64,000 nucleotides of DNA from Pantoea eucalypti. Its GTDB lineage: Bacteria > Pseudomonadota > Gammaproteobacteria > Enterobacterales > Enterobacteriaceae. Made by a program: the position numbers and the translations under genes. The notes below the pieces were generated by a model. It made no database searches. It saw only the letters and a list, made by a program, of their open reading frames with translations, and was not told where the DNA came from. The stretch spans positions 1,054,001 through 1,118,000 of the forward strand of contig NZ_CP045720.1 of the NCBI RefSeq assembly GCF_009646115.1, in the 5' to 3' direction. This document shows positions 17,846 through 28,543 of the stretch, piece after piece (within the stretch, counting starts at the first letter, position 1; each line of letters opens with the position of its first letter).

Positions 17846-20185
17846 GTGATGCAGGGCGTGATTAACATCAGCGCCATTAAAAAGCGGTGGCTCGCGCTGC
17901 CGTTTTTTTTTCTGGCGTTATGGCTGGCGACATGGGGACTGGATCGGCTGTTCCCGCTGCCGCTTAAAGAGGTGCAGCCTGCGCGGGTGATTGTGGCCAG
18001 CGACGGCACGCCGCTGTGGCGCTTTGCGGACAGCAAGGGCATCTGGCGCTATCCCGTCACACCAGAAGAGGTCGCTCCGGCTTATCTGCAGGCGCTGCTC
18101 ACCTACGAAGATCGCTGGTTCTGGTATCACCCCGGCATCAATCCGCTGGCGCTGGTGCGTGCGGCCTGGCAGGATTTGCGCCATCAAAGCGTTATTTCCG
18201 GTGGCAGCACGCTGACCATGCAGGTAGCACGCCTTATCGACCCGCAACCCCGTACGCTGCGGGGCAAGCTAATCCAGGCGTGGCGGGCGCTGCAGCTTGA
18301 ATGGCACCTTTCCAAACGTGACATCCTGACGCTCTACCTTAACCGTGCGCCTTTTGGCGGCACGCTGGAAGGGGTGGGCGCGGCAAGCTGGAGCTGGCTG
18401 GGGAAATCCCCGTCACAGCTGACACCGGGCGAGGCAGCGCTGCTGGCGGTTTTGCCGCAGGCACCCAGCCGACTTCGCCCCGATCGCTGGCCAGAGCGGG
18501 CAGAAGCGGCACGCAATAAAGTGCTGGATCGGCTGGCGGAATACCGCATCTGGTCCGCTGAGCAGGTGGCGGAAATCCGTCAGGAGCCGGTCTGGCTGCC
18601 GCCACGGCAGATGCCGCAGATGGCGCCGCTGCTGGCCCGGCGATTACTGTCGATCAGTTCCAGCGACAAGATTGTCTCCACGCTCGATCCTTCACTGCAG
18701 CGCGAGCTGGAAAGCCTGGCGCTGAACGTTAAAAACCAGCTTCCGCCGCGCACCTCACTGGCGATGCTGGTGGTCGATCACACCACCATGGCGGTTCGGG
18801 GCTATGTCGGTTCGGCTGACTTTACCGATGACAGTCGGTTCGGGCATGTGGACATGATCGCCAGCGTGCGTTCGCCTGGCTCGGTGTTAAAACCCTTTGT
18901 TTACGGCATGGCGCTGGATGAGGGGCTGATTCATGCCGAATCGCTGCTGCAGGATGTGCCGCGTCGCTTTGGTGATTACCGGCCAGGCAATTTCGACACC
19001 GGTTTTCACGGGCCGGTCAGCGCCAGCGATGCGCTGGTACGCTCCCTGAATCTGCCGGCTGTACAGGTGCTGGAGGCGCTGGGACCGAAAAACGTTGCGG
19101 CGCGTCTGCGCAATGTGGGTCTGAATTTACGTTTCCCGCCAGGCGCGGAACCCAATCTTTCGTTGATTCTTGGCGGCACCGGCGCCCGCATGGATGAAAT
19201 TGTGGCGGCTTATAGCGCCTTTGCCCGTCACGGCAATGCCGCTGCACTGCGCTGGACGCCCGAGCAACCCTTGCAGCAGCGACCGCTGCTTTCACCCGCA
19301 TCGGCGTGGATCATCCGGCGCATCCTGGCGGGTGAAGCGCAACCGGCCGGTAATGGCAGCGTACCTGATGTGGTGCCGCTGGCCTGGAAAACCGGCACCA
19401 GTTACGGCTATCGCGACGCCTGGTCGGTGGGCATCAATCCCCGTTATCTGATTGGCGTCTGGGTGGGGCGGCCGGATGCGACTCCGGTTGCCGGGCAGTT
19501 TGGTTTCGCCTCTGCCGTGCCAGTCATGAATCAGATTAACAGCGTGCTGATGAGCCGTCTCGGCAGGCGTGACGTGCCGGTCGACCCACGTCCGGCCTCG
19601 GTAACGGTCGCGACCATATGCTGGCCTGGTGGTCAGCCGTTGCCTGCCGGAGATGAAAACTGCCGCCAGCGTCGGCAAAGCTGGGTCGCTTCTGATACGT
19701 TGCCGCCAACACTGCTGGCGCCCGGTCAGGAGAGCCTCAGCGGATTACGCGCGGGCTACTGGCAAAATGCGCAGGGACTGCGCGTCGCAGCAGATTGCCC
19801 CGGCGCTACCCGCCACGAACGGCTGGTCTGGCCGCTGCCGCTGGAGGCCTGGCTGCCGCCTCAGGAGCGGCGGGCGCAGCGCTTACCGCCTGTCGATACC
19901 CATTGTCCGCCATTACAACAGGGCAGTAGCGCACCACTGATTGTCACCGGCGTTGTTGAGCGGCAAATCGTTAAACCGCTGCCGGGTAATAGCACGCTGA
20001 CGATCCCGGTCGCGGTGCAGGGAGGGCAGGGCACGCAACGCTGGTGGTTCCTGAATGGTGAGCCATTGATGACGCAAAACGCGGCGAACAGCCTGTCGCT
20101 GCATCTTGATCATCCCGGCGAGTATCAGCTGGTGGTAATGGATGAAGAGGGACAACTTGTCTCGGTCACCTTCACTCGGGGCTGA
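17846..20185 (+). CDS. pbpC: Penicillin-binding protein 1C
   Basis: 779 residues (E. coli 770). Bifunctional class A PBP. One N-terminal membrane anchor (about residues 12-35), then glycosyltransferase motifs YEDRWFWYHPG and GGSTLTMQVARL, then a transpeptidase domain with SPGSVLKPF (SxxK) and KTGTSYGYRD, and a C-terminal BiPBP-type beta domain ending in VSVTFTRG. The GTG at 17846 abuts the yfhM stop codon and ATG 17849 is the next codon; either may be used. The coupling with yfhM is standard and suggests joint action at damaged cell wall. Confidence 0.95.
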   Translation: MMQGVINISAIKKRWLALPFFFLALWLATWGLDRLFPLPLKEVQPARVIVASDGTPLWRFADSKGIWRYPVTPEEVAPAYLQALLTYEDRWFWYHPGINPLALVRAAWQDLRHQSVISGGSTLTMQVARLIDPQPRTLRGKLIQAWRALQLEWHLSKRDILTLYLNRAPFGGTLEGVGAASWSWLGKSPSQLTPGEAALLAVLPQAPSRLRPDRWPERAEAARNKVLDRLAEYRIWSAEQVAEIRQEPVWLPPRQMPQMAPLLARRLLSISSSDKIVSTLDPSLQRELESLALNVKNQLPPRTSLAMLVVDHTTMAVRGYVGSADFTDDSRFGHVDMIASVRSPGSVLKPFVYGMALDEGLIHAESLLQDVPRRFGDYRPGNFDTGFHGPVSASDALVRSLNLPAVQVLEALGPKNVAARLRNVGLNLRFPPGAEPNLSLILGGTGARMDEIVAAYSAFARHGNAAALRWTPEQPLQQRPLLSPASAWIIRRILAGEAQPAGNGSVPDVVPLAWKTGTSYGYRDAWSVGINPRYLIGVWVGRPDATPVAGQFGFASAVPVMNQINSVLMSRLGRRDVPVDPRPASVTVATICWPGGQPLPAGDENCRQRRQSWVASDTLPPTLLAPGQESLSGLRAGYWQNAQGLRVAADCPGATRHERLVWPLPLEAWLPPQERRAQRLPPVDTHCPPLQQGSSAPLIVTGVVERQIVKPLPGNSTLTIPVAVQGGQGTQRWWFLNGEPLMTQNAANSLSLHLDHPGEYQLVVMDEEGQLVSVTFTRG

Positions 20186-20289
20186 CGATTTTTTGCGCTA
20201 AATCATAACTATGGCGCGCCTGCCTCAACTCAGATCAAGAATTTTCAACAAATTGGGGATCTCTGATAGGCAATGCCGCACTCAGCCCC

Positions 20290-20295
20290 TATAAT
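20290..20295 (+). promoter_or_regulatory. -10 element of the ndk promoter
   Basis: A perfect TATAAT lies 66 bases before the ndk start. The -35 at the right spacing (about TAGGCA) is poor, so the promoter is inferred mainly from the -10. Confidence 0.55.
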
Positions 20296-20360
20296 CGGCG
20301 CCGTTTCTTAACCGGGGCGGACGCCACCGGTTTCTTCAGAACGTCAAGACAGAGGTCATC

Positions 20361-20792
20361 ATGGCAATCGAACGTACTTTTTCTATCATCAAGCCAAACG
20401 CCGTCGCTAAAAATGTGATTGGTGCTATCTATAACCGTTTTGAAAGCGCTGGCTTCAAAATCGTTGGCGCAAAAATGCTGCAGCTGAGCAAAGAGCAGGC
20501 TGAAGGCTTTTACGCTGAGCACCAGGGCAAGCCATTCTTCGATGGTCTGGTTGAATTCATGACCTCTGGCCCGGTTGTTGTATCCGTGCTGGAAGGTGAA
20601 AATGCGGTTCAGCGTCACCGTGACCTGATGGGTGCAACTAACCCGGCAAACGCACTGGCTGGCACACTGCGTGCTGACTACGCTGACAGCTTCACCGAAA
20701 ACGCGACCCACGGTTCAGATTCTGCTGAATCCGCTGCCCGCGAAATCGCTTATTTCTTCGGCGAAAACGAAATCTGCCCACGTACCCGTTAA
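20361..20792 (+). CDS. ndk: Nucleoside diphosphate kinase
   Basis: 143 residues, the E. coli length. It transfers the gamma phosphate between nucleoside triphosphates and diphosphates through a phosphohistidine, His117 in [20 protein letters not shown]. The N-terminal [12 protein letters not shown] and [11 protein letters not shown] segments are also conserved. It is a single-gene unit with its own TATAAT promoter and a very strong terminator before rlmN. Confidence 0.98.
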   Translation: MAIERTFSIIKPNAVAKNVIGAIYNRFESAGFKIVGAKMLQLSKEQAEGFYAEHQGKPFFDGLVEFMTSGPVVVSVLEGENAVQRHRDLMGATNPANALAGTLRADYADSFTENATHGSDSAESAAREIAYFFGENEICPRTR

Positions 20793-20883
20793 TCGCCCGG
20801 CGATAAACGTTACAGCGGCTTTACAAAAATCTGCGTAGGGGAGGTCACTCCCGCCTGTTATCAGGCCGCAGATGTTGTACAAT

Positions 20884-20926
20884 ATTGCGCCTTCATTGAC
20901 ATCGCTTAATGAAGGCGCAATTTTTT
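20884..20926 (+). terminator. Strong terminator of ndk
   Basis: ATTGCGCCTTCATT pairs perfectly with AATGAAGGCGCAAT, a 14-bp stem around a 10-base loop, followed by TTTTTT. Confidence 0.92.
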
Positions 20927-20978
20927 CACCTATCCCTGAACAGCGCCATAACGTGTAACAACGAGGCCAGAGAATATT

Positions 20979-22148
20979 ATGTCCGAACAGATTGAGACGT
21001 CCGCGTCCGCTTCCCCCATTGTCGTTTCTCCCAAAAGCCAGAAAATAAACCTGCTGGATCTCAACCGTCAGCAGATGCGGGAATTTTTCCTGTCGCTGGG
21101 CGAGAAGCCTTTCCGCGCCGATCAGGTCATGAAGTGGATTTATCACTACTGCTGCGATGACTTCGAGCAGATGACCGACATCAACAAAAAGCTGCGTAAC
21201 CGGCTGATGGAGCTGACGGAAATCCGCGCGCCAGAAGTGGCGGAAGAGATGCGCTCCACCGACGGCACCATTAAATGGGCCATTCGCGTGGGCGACCAGC
21301 TGGTGGAAACGGTCTACATCCCGGAAGGCGATCGCGCCACGCTGTGTGTCTCTTCACAGGTGGGGTGTGCGCTGGAGTGTAAATTCTGTTCGACCGCACA
21401 GCAGGGCTTTAACCGTAACCTGCGGGTGTCAGAAATTATTGGTCAGGTGTGGCGTGCGGCGAAAATTGTTGGCGCAGCCAAAATCACCGGCCAGCGTCCT
21501 ATCACCAACGTGGTGATGATGGGCATGGGCGAGCCACTGCTCAACCTCAATAACGTGGTTCCGGCGATGGAGATCATGCTGGATGACTTCGGTTTTGGTC
21601 TGTCGAAGCGTCGCGTAACCCTCTCAACATCAGGCGTCGTGCCTGCGCTGGATAAACTGGGTGATATGATCGACGTGGCGCTGGCGATCTCGCTGCATGC
21701 ACCAAACGACAAGCTGCGTGATGACATCGTGCCGATCAACAAAAAGTACAATATCGAAACCTTCCTGGCCGCGGTGAAGCGTTACATCGCGAAATCCAAC
21801 GCCAACCAGGGACGCGTGACCATTGAGTACGTCCTGCTGGATCACGTCAATGACAGCACTGATGATGCGCATGAACTTGCCGCATTACTGAAAGAAACAC
21901 CGTGTAAAATCAACCTGATTCCGTGGAACCCCTTCCCGGGCGCGCCGTATGGCCGTAGCTCTAACAGCCGTATCGATCGCTTCTCCAAAGTTTTAATGGA
22001 CTATGGTTTTACCACCATCGTGCGTAAAACCCGTGGCGACGACATTGATGCCGCCTGCGGTCAGTTAGCCGGCGAAGTCATTGACCGTACCAAGCGGACG
22101 ATGCGCATCAAAATGGCGGGTGAAGCCATATCTGTGAAGCCGCTCTAG
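20979..22148 (+). CDS. rlmN: Dual-specificity 23S rRNA/tRNA (adenine-C2)-methyltransferase RlmN
   Basis: 389 residues (E. coli 384). Radical-SAM enzyme that methylates A2503 of 23S rRNA and A37 of some tRNAs. The [4Fe-4S] motif CxxxCxxC is CALECKFC at residues 130-137, and the second catalytic cysteine is in [13 protein letters not shown] near the C-terminus. ATG 20979 gives the N-terminus [13 protein letters not shown]. It starts the run rlmN-pilW-rodZ-ispG-hisS-yfgM-bamB-der found in all Enterobacterales. Confidence 0.97.
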   Translation: MSEQIETSASASPIVVSPKSQKINLLDLNRQQMREFFLSLGEKPFRADQVMKWIYHYCCDDFEQMTDINKKLRNRLMELTEIRAPEVAEEMRSTDGTIKWAIRVGDQLVETVYIPEGDRATLCVSSQVGCALECKFCSTAQQGFNRNLRVSEIIGQVWRAAKIVGAAKITGQRPITNVVMMGMGEPLLNLNNVVPAMEIMLDDFGFGLSKRRVTLSTSGVVPALDKLGDMIDVALAISLHAPNDKLRDDIVPINKKYNIETFLAAVKRYIAKSNANQGRVTIEYVLLDHVNDSTDDAHELAALLKETPCKINLIPWNPFPGAPYGRSSNSRIDRFSKVLMDYGFTTIVRKTRGDDIDAACGQLAGEVIDRTKRTMRIKMAGEAISVKPL

Positions 22149-22228
22149 AAGGTTGAAATCGCGCGTTTCCTGACGTGATGACCCGTGGCAGGCTGCAGCC
22201 TGTCAACGTCAAACGGAGGGAAACGATT

Positions 22229-22963
22229 ATGCGTAATGGATTACCTGCAGTGTTGCTGGCGCTGTTTGTTGTAAGCGGGTGTGTCAGTCAGCCGCGTGAA
22301 CCTGGCGCAGAAGAGGTGCGTCTGCAGTTAGGGATGCACTATCTGGCCAGTGGCGACGCTGCTGCGGCTGAGCGAAACTTTCTACGGGCACAGGCCGCTG
22401 CGCCACATGATTACCGGGTCTCGCTTGCGCTGGCACGGCTGGCACTGAAGCAGGGTAATCAGACAGCGGCGCAGGCACGGTTTATACTGGCACAGCAGCA
22501 GGCGCCGGAGAATGGTTTTGTTGCTAACAATTACGGTGCGTTTCTCTGCGCTTTAAGGCAGTATGACGAAGCGCATCAACAGTTTAGTCGGGCAAGCGCA
22601 GCACAGCAGTTTGATGCTCGCAATGACGCGCTTGAACTGGCAGGCTTTTGTTATCTGCAGGCTGGCGATGTTGCTGCTGCCCGAAGGGCGTTACGTCAGG
22701 CCATTGATGCTGACAGGCGTAAAGCTGACTCGCTGCTGTCGGAAGCTGAAAAGCAGCTGGCAGATAACCATCTGTCGAAGGCCCAGGTTTTGCTTGGTGT
22801 TTACCAGCAACAGCTGCCTGAAACAGCACGAAGTCTGGCGTTACACTTACGTTTCGCCGCGCTACAGGGAAATGCCGCTGACGTTTCACGTTATGGCGAC
22901 CGGTTAGCGCGACGTTTTCCGCAATCGATACAGTACCAGCGTTATTTAGCTAATGAATACTGA
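22229..22963 (+). CDS. pilW: Type IV pilus biogenesis/stability lipoprotein PilW (PilF)-like
   Basis: 244 residues. A lipoprotein signal ([10 protein letters not shown], lipid Cys near residue 17) is followed by tetratricopeptide repeats ([57 protein letters not shown]). PilF/PilW proteins help assemble the PilQ secretin in Pseudomonas and Neisseria; in enterobacteria the gene persists between rlmN and rodZ. ATG 22229 follows CGGAGGG by eight bases; an upstream in-frame GTG or ATG would remove the lipoprotein signal from the N-terminus. Its last 11 bases overlap rodZ. Confidence 0.88.
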   Translation: MRNGLPAVLLALFVVSGCVSQPREPGAEEVRLQLGMHYLASGDAAAAERNFLRAQAAAPHDYRVSLALARLALKQGNQTAAQARFILAQQQAPENGFVANNYGAFLCALRQYDEAHQQFSRASAAQQFDARNDALELAGFCYLQAGDVAAARRALRQAIDADRRKADSLLSEAEKQLADNHLSKAQVLLGVYQQQLPETARSLALHLRFAALQGNAADVSRYGDRLARRFPQSIQYQRYLANEY

Positions 22964-23972
22964 AGCCACTCAAGAAAACTCTGCATTACAATCAACAGGT
23001 GAACGCCTGCGTCTGGCCCGTGAGCAGATGGGGCTGACGCAGCAGAACGTCGCTGAACGCCTGTGCCTGAAACTTTCTACCGTGCGTGACATCGAGGAGG
23101 ACAAATCACCTGCTGATTTAGCTTCCACGTTCCTGCGCGGCTACATTCGCTCTTACGCGCGTCTGGTGCATATTCCTGAAGAGGAACTGCTGCCGATGAT
23201 GGCGAAGCAGACACCGATTCGGTCTTCAAAGATTGAGCCGATGCAAAGTTTTTCACTGGGCAAACGCCGCAAGAAACGCGACGGCTGGTTAATGATTTTT
23301 ACCTGGCTGGTGGTGTTTGTGGTCGTGGGGCTGACGGGCGCCTGGTGGTGGCAGAACCATAAAGCGTCCCAGGACGATCTGGTGCCGATGACCGACCAGA
23401 GCAGTAGCAGCGGTGATAATGGTCAGTCGATTCCGCTGGGTGAAAGCAGTGGTGATAGCGCGGCACCTGCCGCAACTGACGAGAGCAACACCACCACGAC
23501 CAGTAACAGCGGCGCAGCCAGTGCGCCGGCGAGTGCGGCTCCGGCCGCCACCGCCAGCAATAGCGCGACCACCACTCAGCCGGATAACACCAGCAATGCT
23601 GTGGTGTCGCCGAGCCAGGCGCCAGTGGACAACTCAGCGGCTGCACCAGCAGCCACGACGCCGACAACCAGCGCGGCACCTCCGATGCCCGTCGGTGCAG
23701 CTGCGGTCAATGAGCCGGCAGCTGACCCTAATGCGGTGGTCATGAACTTCAACGCCGACTGCTGGCTGGAAGTCAGTGACGCGACCGGCAAAAAACTGTT
23801 CAGCGGCATTCAGCGTAGTGGTGGTAAACTCAGCCTCGCAGGAACGCCTCCGTATCGTCTGAAAATTGGCGCGCCTCGTGCAGTTCAGGTGCAATATCAG
23901 AATCAGCCCGTTGATTTAAGTCGTTTTATCCGTAATAACCAGGTTGCTCGCCTGACGTTGGGTGCGCAATAA
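22953..23972 (+). CDS. rodZ: Cytoskeleton protein RodZ
   Basis: 339 residues (E. coli 337). Bitopic protein linking MreB to the elongation machinery. N-terminal cytoplasmic HTH (about residues 16-80, [19 protein letters not shown]), a basic juxtamembrane KRRKKR, one membrane helix ([22 protein letters not shown], about 111-132), a long Ala/Ser/Thr/Pro-rich linker, and a periplasmic beta domain (DUF4115) from about 250. The linker is low complexity and is the least conserved part. The ATG overlaps the end of pilW, implying coupled translation. Confidence 0.95.
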   Translation: MNTEATQENSALQSTGERLRLAREQMGLTQQNVAERLCLKLSTVRDIEEDKSPADLASTFLRGYIRSYARLVHIPEEELLPMMAKQTPIRSSKIEPMQSFSLGKRRKKRDGWLMIFTWLVVFVVVGLTGAWWWQNHKASQDDLVPMTDQSSSSGDNGQSIPLGESSGDSAAPAATDESNTTTTSNSGAASAPASAAPAATASNSATTTQPDNTSNAVVSPSQAPVDNSAAAPAATTPTTSAAPPMPVGAAAVNEPAADPNAVVMNFNADCWLEVSDATGKKLFSGIQRSGGKLSLAGTPPYRLKIGAPRAVQVQYQNQPVDLSRFIRNNQVARLTLGAQ

Positions 23973-24009
23973 CAGCGTATCGCGTACCGGGCAATTGTGG
24001 AGAAGAAAT

Positions 24010-25131
24010 ATGCATAACGAAGCACCCATTATCCGCCGTAAATCCAAACGCATTTACGTCGGCAAGGTGCCGGTCGGTGACGGCGCGCCAATCGCTGTTC
24101 AGTCGATGACCAACACCCGCACCACTGACGTGGAAGCGACGGTAAATCAGATCAAAGCCCTTGAGCGAGTCGGTGTCGACATCGTTCGTATCTCGGTGCC
24201 TACCATGGATGCCGCAGAAGCATTCAGACTGATCAAACAGCAGGTGAATGTACCGCTGGTTGCAGATATTCATTTTGACTACCGCATCGCCCTGAAAGTC
24301 GCCGAGTATGGCGTCGACTGCCTGCGCATCAATCCCGGTAATATCGGGAACAACGAGCGCATCCGTATGGTGGTTGACTGCGCACGCGACAACAATATTC
24401 CGATTCGAATTGGCGTGAACGCCGGTTCACTGGAAAAAGATCTGCAGGAAAAGTATGGCGAGCCGACGCCGCAGGCGTTGCTGGAATCAGCCATGCGTCA
24501 TGTCGATCATCTTGACCGTCTTAACTTCGATCAATTCAAAGTCAGCGTAAAAGCCTCTGACGTCTTCCTTGCCGTTGAATCTTATCGCCTGCTGGCGAAA
24601 CAGATCGAACAGCCTCTGCATCTCGGCATCACCGAAGCGGGTGGCGCACGCGCAGGCGCAGTAAAATCTGCGATTGGACTTGGCCTGTTACTGTCAGAAG
24701 GGATCGGCGATACGCTGCGTATCTCGCTGGCGGCCGACCCGGTTGAAGAAGTCAAAGTCGGTTTCGATATCCTGAAGTCACTGCGCATTCGCTCTCGCGG
24801 GATCAACTTCATCGCCTGTCCAACCTGTTCACGTCAGGAGTTTGACGTTATCGGCACGGTCAACGCGCTGGAGCAGCGTCTGGAAGATCTGATCACCCCG
24901 ATGGATGTCTCCATTATCGGCTGTGTCGTCAACGGACCGGGTGAAGCGACCCTCTCTACGCTGGGCGTGACCGGCGGCAGCAAGAAGAGTGGTTTCTACG
25001 AAGATGGCGTGCGTCAGCGCGATCGTCTCGACAACAATGACATGATCGATCAGCTGGAAGCGCGCATTCGCGCCAAAGCGTCGATGCTGGATGCCAGCCG
25101 CCGTATTGATGTGCAGCATCTGGAAAAATAA
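24010..25131 (+). CDS. ispG: 4-hydroxy-3-methylbut-2-en-1-yl diphosphate synthase IspG
   Basis: 373 residues. [4Fe-4S] enzyme of the MEP isoprenoid pathway, converting MEcPP to HMBPP. The three cluster cysteines are in [12 protein letters not shown] (two) and [16 protein letters not shown] 24010 has GGAGAAG eight bases upstream and gives [18 protein letters not shown], matching E. coli; the frame is open further upstream but only into rodZ. It needs an Fe-S supply, which is notable given the reduced isc locus at 8-10 kb. Confidence 0.97.
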   Translation: MHNEAPIIRRKSKRIYVGKVPVGDGAPIAVQSMTNTRTTDVEATVNQIKALERVGVDIVRISVPTMDAAEAFRLIKQQVNVPLVADIHFDYRIALKVAEYGVDCLRINPGNIGNNERIRMVVDCARDNNIPIRIGVNAGSLEKDLQEKYGEPTPQALLESAMRHVDHLDRLNFDQFKVSVKASDVFLAVESYRLLAKQIEQPLHLGITEAGGARAGAVKSAIGLGLLLSEGIGDTLRISLAADPVEEVKVGFDILKSLRIRSRGINFIACPTCSRQEFDVIGTVNALEQRLEDLITPMDVSIIGCVVNGPGEATLSTLGVTGGSKKSGFYEDGVRQRDRLDNNDMIDQLEARIRAKASMLDASRRIDVQHLEK

Positions 25132-25236
25132 TGGCGCGCGCGGTCTGCGTGCGTGACTTTTTTGACTGAACCTGTGCGGTTTCATCCTCATAAGGTATGA
25201 TGCCGGACAGGTTTTTTTGCATTAAGAGATTCTAAC

Positions 25237-26511
25237 GTGGCGAAGAATATTCAGGCGATTCGCGGGATGAACGACTACCTGCCTGCGGATACTGCCCTCT
25301 GGCAACGGATTGAAGGCGTTCTCAAGCAGACGCTGGCGAGCTACGGTTACAGCGAAATTCGCTTACCGCTGGTAGAGCAAACCCCACTGTTTAAGCGCGC
25401 CATCGGTGAAGTCACCGACGTGGTTGAAAAAGAGATGTATACCTTTGACGATCGCAACGGCGAAAGCCTGACGCTGCGTCCGGAAGGCACAGCAGGCTGC
25501 GTGCGAGCCGGTATCGAACACGGTTTACTCTACAACCAGGAACAGCGTCTGTGGTACATGGGTCCCATGTTCCGCTATGAGCGTCCGCAGAAAGGCCGCT
25601 ATCGTCAGTTCTATCAGATTGGCGTGGAAGTTTTTGGTCTGCAGGGACCAGACATCGATGCTGAACTGATCATGCTGAATGCCCGCTGGTGGAAAGCCCT
25701 GGGTATCTCTGAGCACGTTCGCCTTGAACTTAACTCTATCGGTTCGCTGGAAGCGCGTGCTCACTACCGTGATGCGCTCGTCGCCTTCCTTGAACAGCAC
25801 AAAGAGGTGCTGGACGAGGATTGCAAACGCCGCATGTACAGCAATCCGATGCGTGTTCTCGACAGTAAAAATTCCGACGTTCAGCAACTGCTGAATGATG
25901 CGCCACAGCTTGGCGACTACCTGGATGATGAATCACGTGAACATTTCAGCGGCCTGTGTGCCTTGCTGGATGATGCCGGAATCAGCTACACCGTCAATCA
26001 GCGTCTGGTGCGCGGTCTGGATTACTACAACCGCACCGTGATTGAGTGGGTGACGGATAGCCTGGGTTCACAGGGCACGGTATGCGGCGGCGGTCGCTAT
26101 GATGGCCTGGTTGAGCAGCTCGGTGGCCGCGCGACACCTGCCGTTGGCTTTGCAATGGGTATGGAGCGTCTGGTATTGCTGGTTCAGGCAGTTAATCCTG
26201 AATTTGAACCGACGAGCAATGTGGATGTCTATGTTATCGCTTCAGGTCAGGGCGTGCAGTCTGCTGCGATGCAGCTGGCTGAGAAATTGCGTGATGAAGC
26301 GCCTGAACTGAGGCTGATGACCAACTTTGGCGGCGGCAACTTCAAGAAGCAATTTGCCCGTGCTGACAAGTGGGGCGCGCGCGTTGCCCTGGTGTTAGGC
26401 GAGGATGAAGTTAAAGCCGGTCAGGTCGTGATTAAAGATCTGCGCCGTGGCGAGCAGCAAACGCTGGATCAGGCAGAGGCTGCTGCTGTATTGCGTACGC
26501 TGCTACAGTAA
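25237..26511 (+). CDS. hisS: Histidyl-tRNA synthetase
   Basis: 424 residues, as in E. coli. Class II synthetase: motif 2 ([16 protein letters not shown]), the histidine A box ([16 protein letters not shown]), motif 3 ([12 protein letters not shown]) and a C-terminal anticodon-binding domain (about 330-424). It starts with GTG 25237, giving [17 protein letters not shown]. coli hisS also uses GTG. The 105-base gap after ispG holds a probable promoter region with TATGAT (25196-25201). Confidence 0.97.
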   Translation: MAKNIQAIRGMNDYLPADTALWQRIEGVLKQTLASYGYSEIRLPLVEQTPLFKRAIGEVTDVVEKEMYTFDDRNGESLTLRPEGTAGCVRAGIEHGLLYNQEQRLWYMGPMFRYERPQKGRYRQFYQIGVEVFGLQGPDIDAELIMLNARWWKALGISEHVRLELNSIGSLEARAHYRDALVAFLEQHKEVLDEDCKRRMYSNPMRVLDSKNSDVQQLLNDAPQLGDYLDDESREHFSGLCALLDDAGISYTVNQRLVRGLDYYNRTVIEWVTDSLGSQGTVCGGGRYDGLVEQLGGRATPAVGFAMGMERLVLLVQAVNPEFEPTSNVDVYVIASGQGVQSAAMQLAEKLRDEAPELRLMTNFGGGNFKKQFARADKWGARVALVLGEDEVKAGQVVIKDLRRGEQQTLDQAEAAAVLRTLLQ

Positions 26512-26550
26512 GCGTGACACAGCACCAACCATAGAAAGGAGAAGGATTGC

Positions 26551-27168
26551 GTGGAAGTGTATAGCAATGAAAACGAGCAGACCGACGCGCTGCGCAACTT
26601 TTTTGCCAGTAATGGCAAAGCGTTAGCCATTGGCGTAGTGATCGGCATTGCTGCGCTGGGTGGCTGGCGTTACTGGAGCAGTCATCAGGATGATACGGCG
26701 AAATCGGTATCCGCACAGTATCAGCAGCTGACCAGCGCCATGCAGGCAGGCAAGCCGGAAACGCTGGAAGCGGTAAACCGTTTTGCCAGTGAAAACAGCA
26801 ACACTTACGGTGCTCTGGCCGCGATGGATCTGGCGAAGCAGTACGTTGACGCCGGTCAGCTTGATAAAGCGGCATCACTGCTGCAAAACGGTCTGAAAGA
26901 TACCAAAGATGCCAATCTGCAGGCGGTGATTAACCTGCGCCTGGCACGCATTCAACTGCAACAGAATCAAGCAGATGCGGCGCTTAAAACCCTTGACGGT
27001 GTGAAGGGTGATGGCTGGACAGCCATTGTGGCCGATATTCGCGGCGAAGCGCTGCTGACCAAAGGCGACAAGCAGGGCGCGCGCGATGCATGGAGTAAAG
27101 GGGTTGAATCTGACGCCTCTCCGGCATTGAAGCAAATGATGCAGATGAAGATGAATAACTTAAGCTAA
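26551..27168 (+). CDS. yfgM: Ancillary SecYEG translocon subunit YfgM
   Basis: 205 residues (E. coli 206). Inner-membrane protein with a short cytoplasmic N-terminus, one membrane helix (about residues 22-42, GKALAIGVVIGIAALGGWRYW) and a periplasmic TPR-like domain. It associates with SecYEG and the chaperone PpiD and affects the Rcs response. The start is GTG 26551 behind AAAGGAGAAGG, giving MEVYSNENEQTDALRNFF. It lies 39 bases after hisS and 19 before bamB, clearly one operon. Confidence 0.95.
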   Translation: MEVYSNENEQTDALRNFFASNGKALAIGVVIGIAALGGWRYWSSHQDDTAKSVSAQYQQLTSAMQAGKPETLEAVNRFASENSNTYGALAAMDLAKQYVDAGQLDKAASLLQNGLKDTKDANLQAVINLRLARIQLQQNQADAALKTLDGVKGDGWTAIVADIRGEALLTKGDKQGARDAWSKGVESDASPALKQMMQMKMNNLS

Positions 27169-27187
27169 GCCAGTCAAGAGAGAGCGC

Positions 27188-28369
27188 ATGGAATTACGTA
27201 AATACCTGCTGCCGGGACTGATTTCAGTCACTTTGCTCAGCGGTTGTTCGCTGTTTAGCGGCGAAGAAGATGTAGTAAAAATGGCCCCGTTGCCGAAGGT
27301 CGAAAACCAGTTCACGCCACAGAAAGTGTGGAGCACCTCGGTCGGTGACGGTGTGGGTGATTTCTACTCAAATCTGCATCCTGCCTGGCAGGATAATACG
27401 GTTTACGCTGCCGACCGCTTTGGTATCGTCAAAGCACTGGATGCCGCAGACGGTAAAGAAAAGTGGAAAGTCGATCTCTCTGAGAAAACCGGCTTCTTCT
27501 CGAAAAATATTTCAGCCCTGCTATCAGGTGGCCTGACGGCCGATGGCGACCGCATTTATGTTGGCAGCGAACGCGGCCAGGTTTTTGCCCTGAACAGCAG
27601 CGATGGTAGCGTGGCCTGGCAGACGAAAGTCGCCGGTGAAGCGCTGTCACGTCCGGTGGTCAGCGATGGTCTGGTGCTGATTCATACCAGCAACGGCATG
27701 TTGCAGGGACTGGATCAGAGCAGCGGTGTGGTGAAGTGGAGCGTCAACCTGGATATGCCAGCGCTGTCTCTGCGCGGTGAATCTGCGCCGGCTGTGGCCT
27801 TTGGCGGCGCAATTGTCGGTGGCGACAACGGCCGTGTCAGTGCCGTGGCAATGAACCAGGGACAGCTGATCTGGCAGCAGCGTATTTCTCAGGTCAGCGG
27901 TGCCACGGAGATTGACCGTCTTAATGACGTCGATACCACACCGGTTATCGTTAACGGCGTCGTTTATGCACTGGCCTACAATGGCAATCTGTCGGCGCTG
28001 GATCTGCGTTCAGGTCAGATTTTGTGGAAACGCGAAATCGGCGGTGTGAAGGATCTGATTGTTGATGCCGGCCGTATCTATCTGGTCGATCAGGACGATC
28101 GTGTGATCGCTCTTAACACTGACGGCGGTGTTGCCATCTGGCGTCAAAGCGATCTGCTGCATCGCAACCTGACTTCACCGGTGCTCTACAACGGTTATCT
28201 GATAGTCGGTGACAGCGAAGGTTATCTGCACTGGCTGAACACCACAGATGGACGTTTTGTCGCGCAGCAGGAACTGGATAGCTCAGGCTTCCAGACCGAG
28301 CCGGTAGTTGCCAGCGACAAGCTGCTGATCCAGTCCAAAGACGGTGAGGTTTATGCGATTACCCGTTAA
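27188..28369 (+). CDS. bamB: Outer membrane assembly lipoprotein BamB
   Basis: 393 residues (E. coli 392). Eight-bladed beta-propeller lipoprotein of the BAM complex, bound to BamA on the periplasmic face of the outer membrane. The lipobox SVTLLSGC places the lipid Cys near residue 20. Repeated blades are visible as ALDAADGKEKW, ALNSSDGSVAWQTK, ALDLRSGQILWKRE and the C-terminal YAITR. A terminator follows, but der is also likely reached by readthrough or its own promoter. Confidence 0.96.
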   Translation: MELRKYLLPGLISVTLLSGCSLFSGEEDVVKMAPLPKVENQFTPQKVWSTSVGDGVGDFYSNLHPAWQDNTVYAADRFGIVKALDAADGKEKWKVDLSEKTGFFSKNISALLSGGLTADGDRIYVGSERGQVFALNSSDGSVAWQTKVAGEALSRPVVSDGLVLIHTSNGMLQGLDQSSGVVKWSVNLDMPALSLRGESAPAVAFGGAIVGGDNGRVSAVAMNQGQLIWQQRISQVSGATEIDRLNDVDTTPVIVNGVVYALAYNGNLSALDLRSGQILWKREIGGVKDLIVDAGRIYLVDQDDRVIALNTDGGVAIWRQSDLLHRNLTSPVLYNGYLIVGDSEGYLHWLNTTDGRFVAQQELDSSGFQTEPVVASDKLLIQSKDGEVYAITR

Positions 28370-28405
28370 CGGGTAAACGTCTGGCAGGTGAAATCCTCCG
28401 TTCCG

Positions 28406-28441
28406 ACGGCTCCTGATTTAATCAGGGGCCGTTTCGTTTTT
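28406..28441 (+). terminator. Terminator between bamB and der
   Basis: ACGGCTCCTGAT-TTA-ATCAGGGGCCGT is a 12-bp stem with one G-T pair, followed by TTCGTTTTTA. Confidence 0.8.
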
Positions 28442-28543
28442 AGTCAGGCATGGTATTCTTTGCGCCTTAAGCCTGAACTTAACGGCCAGAGCCGTTATAA
28501 TCTCGCCATTCGGGCGATTAATTTTTTATTGAGGCATTTTGTT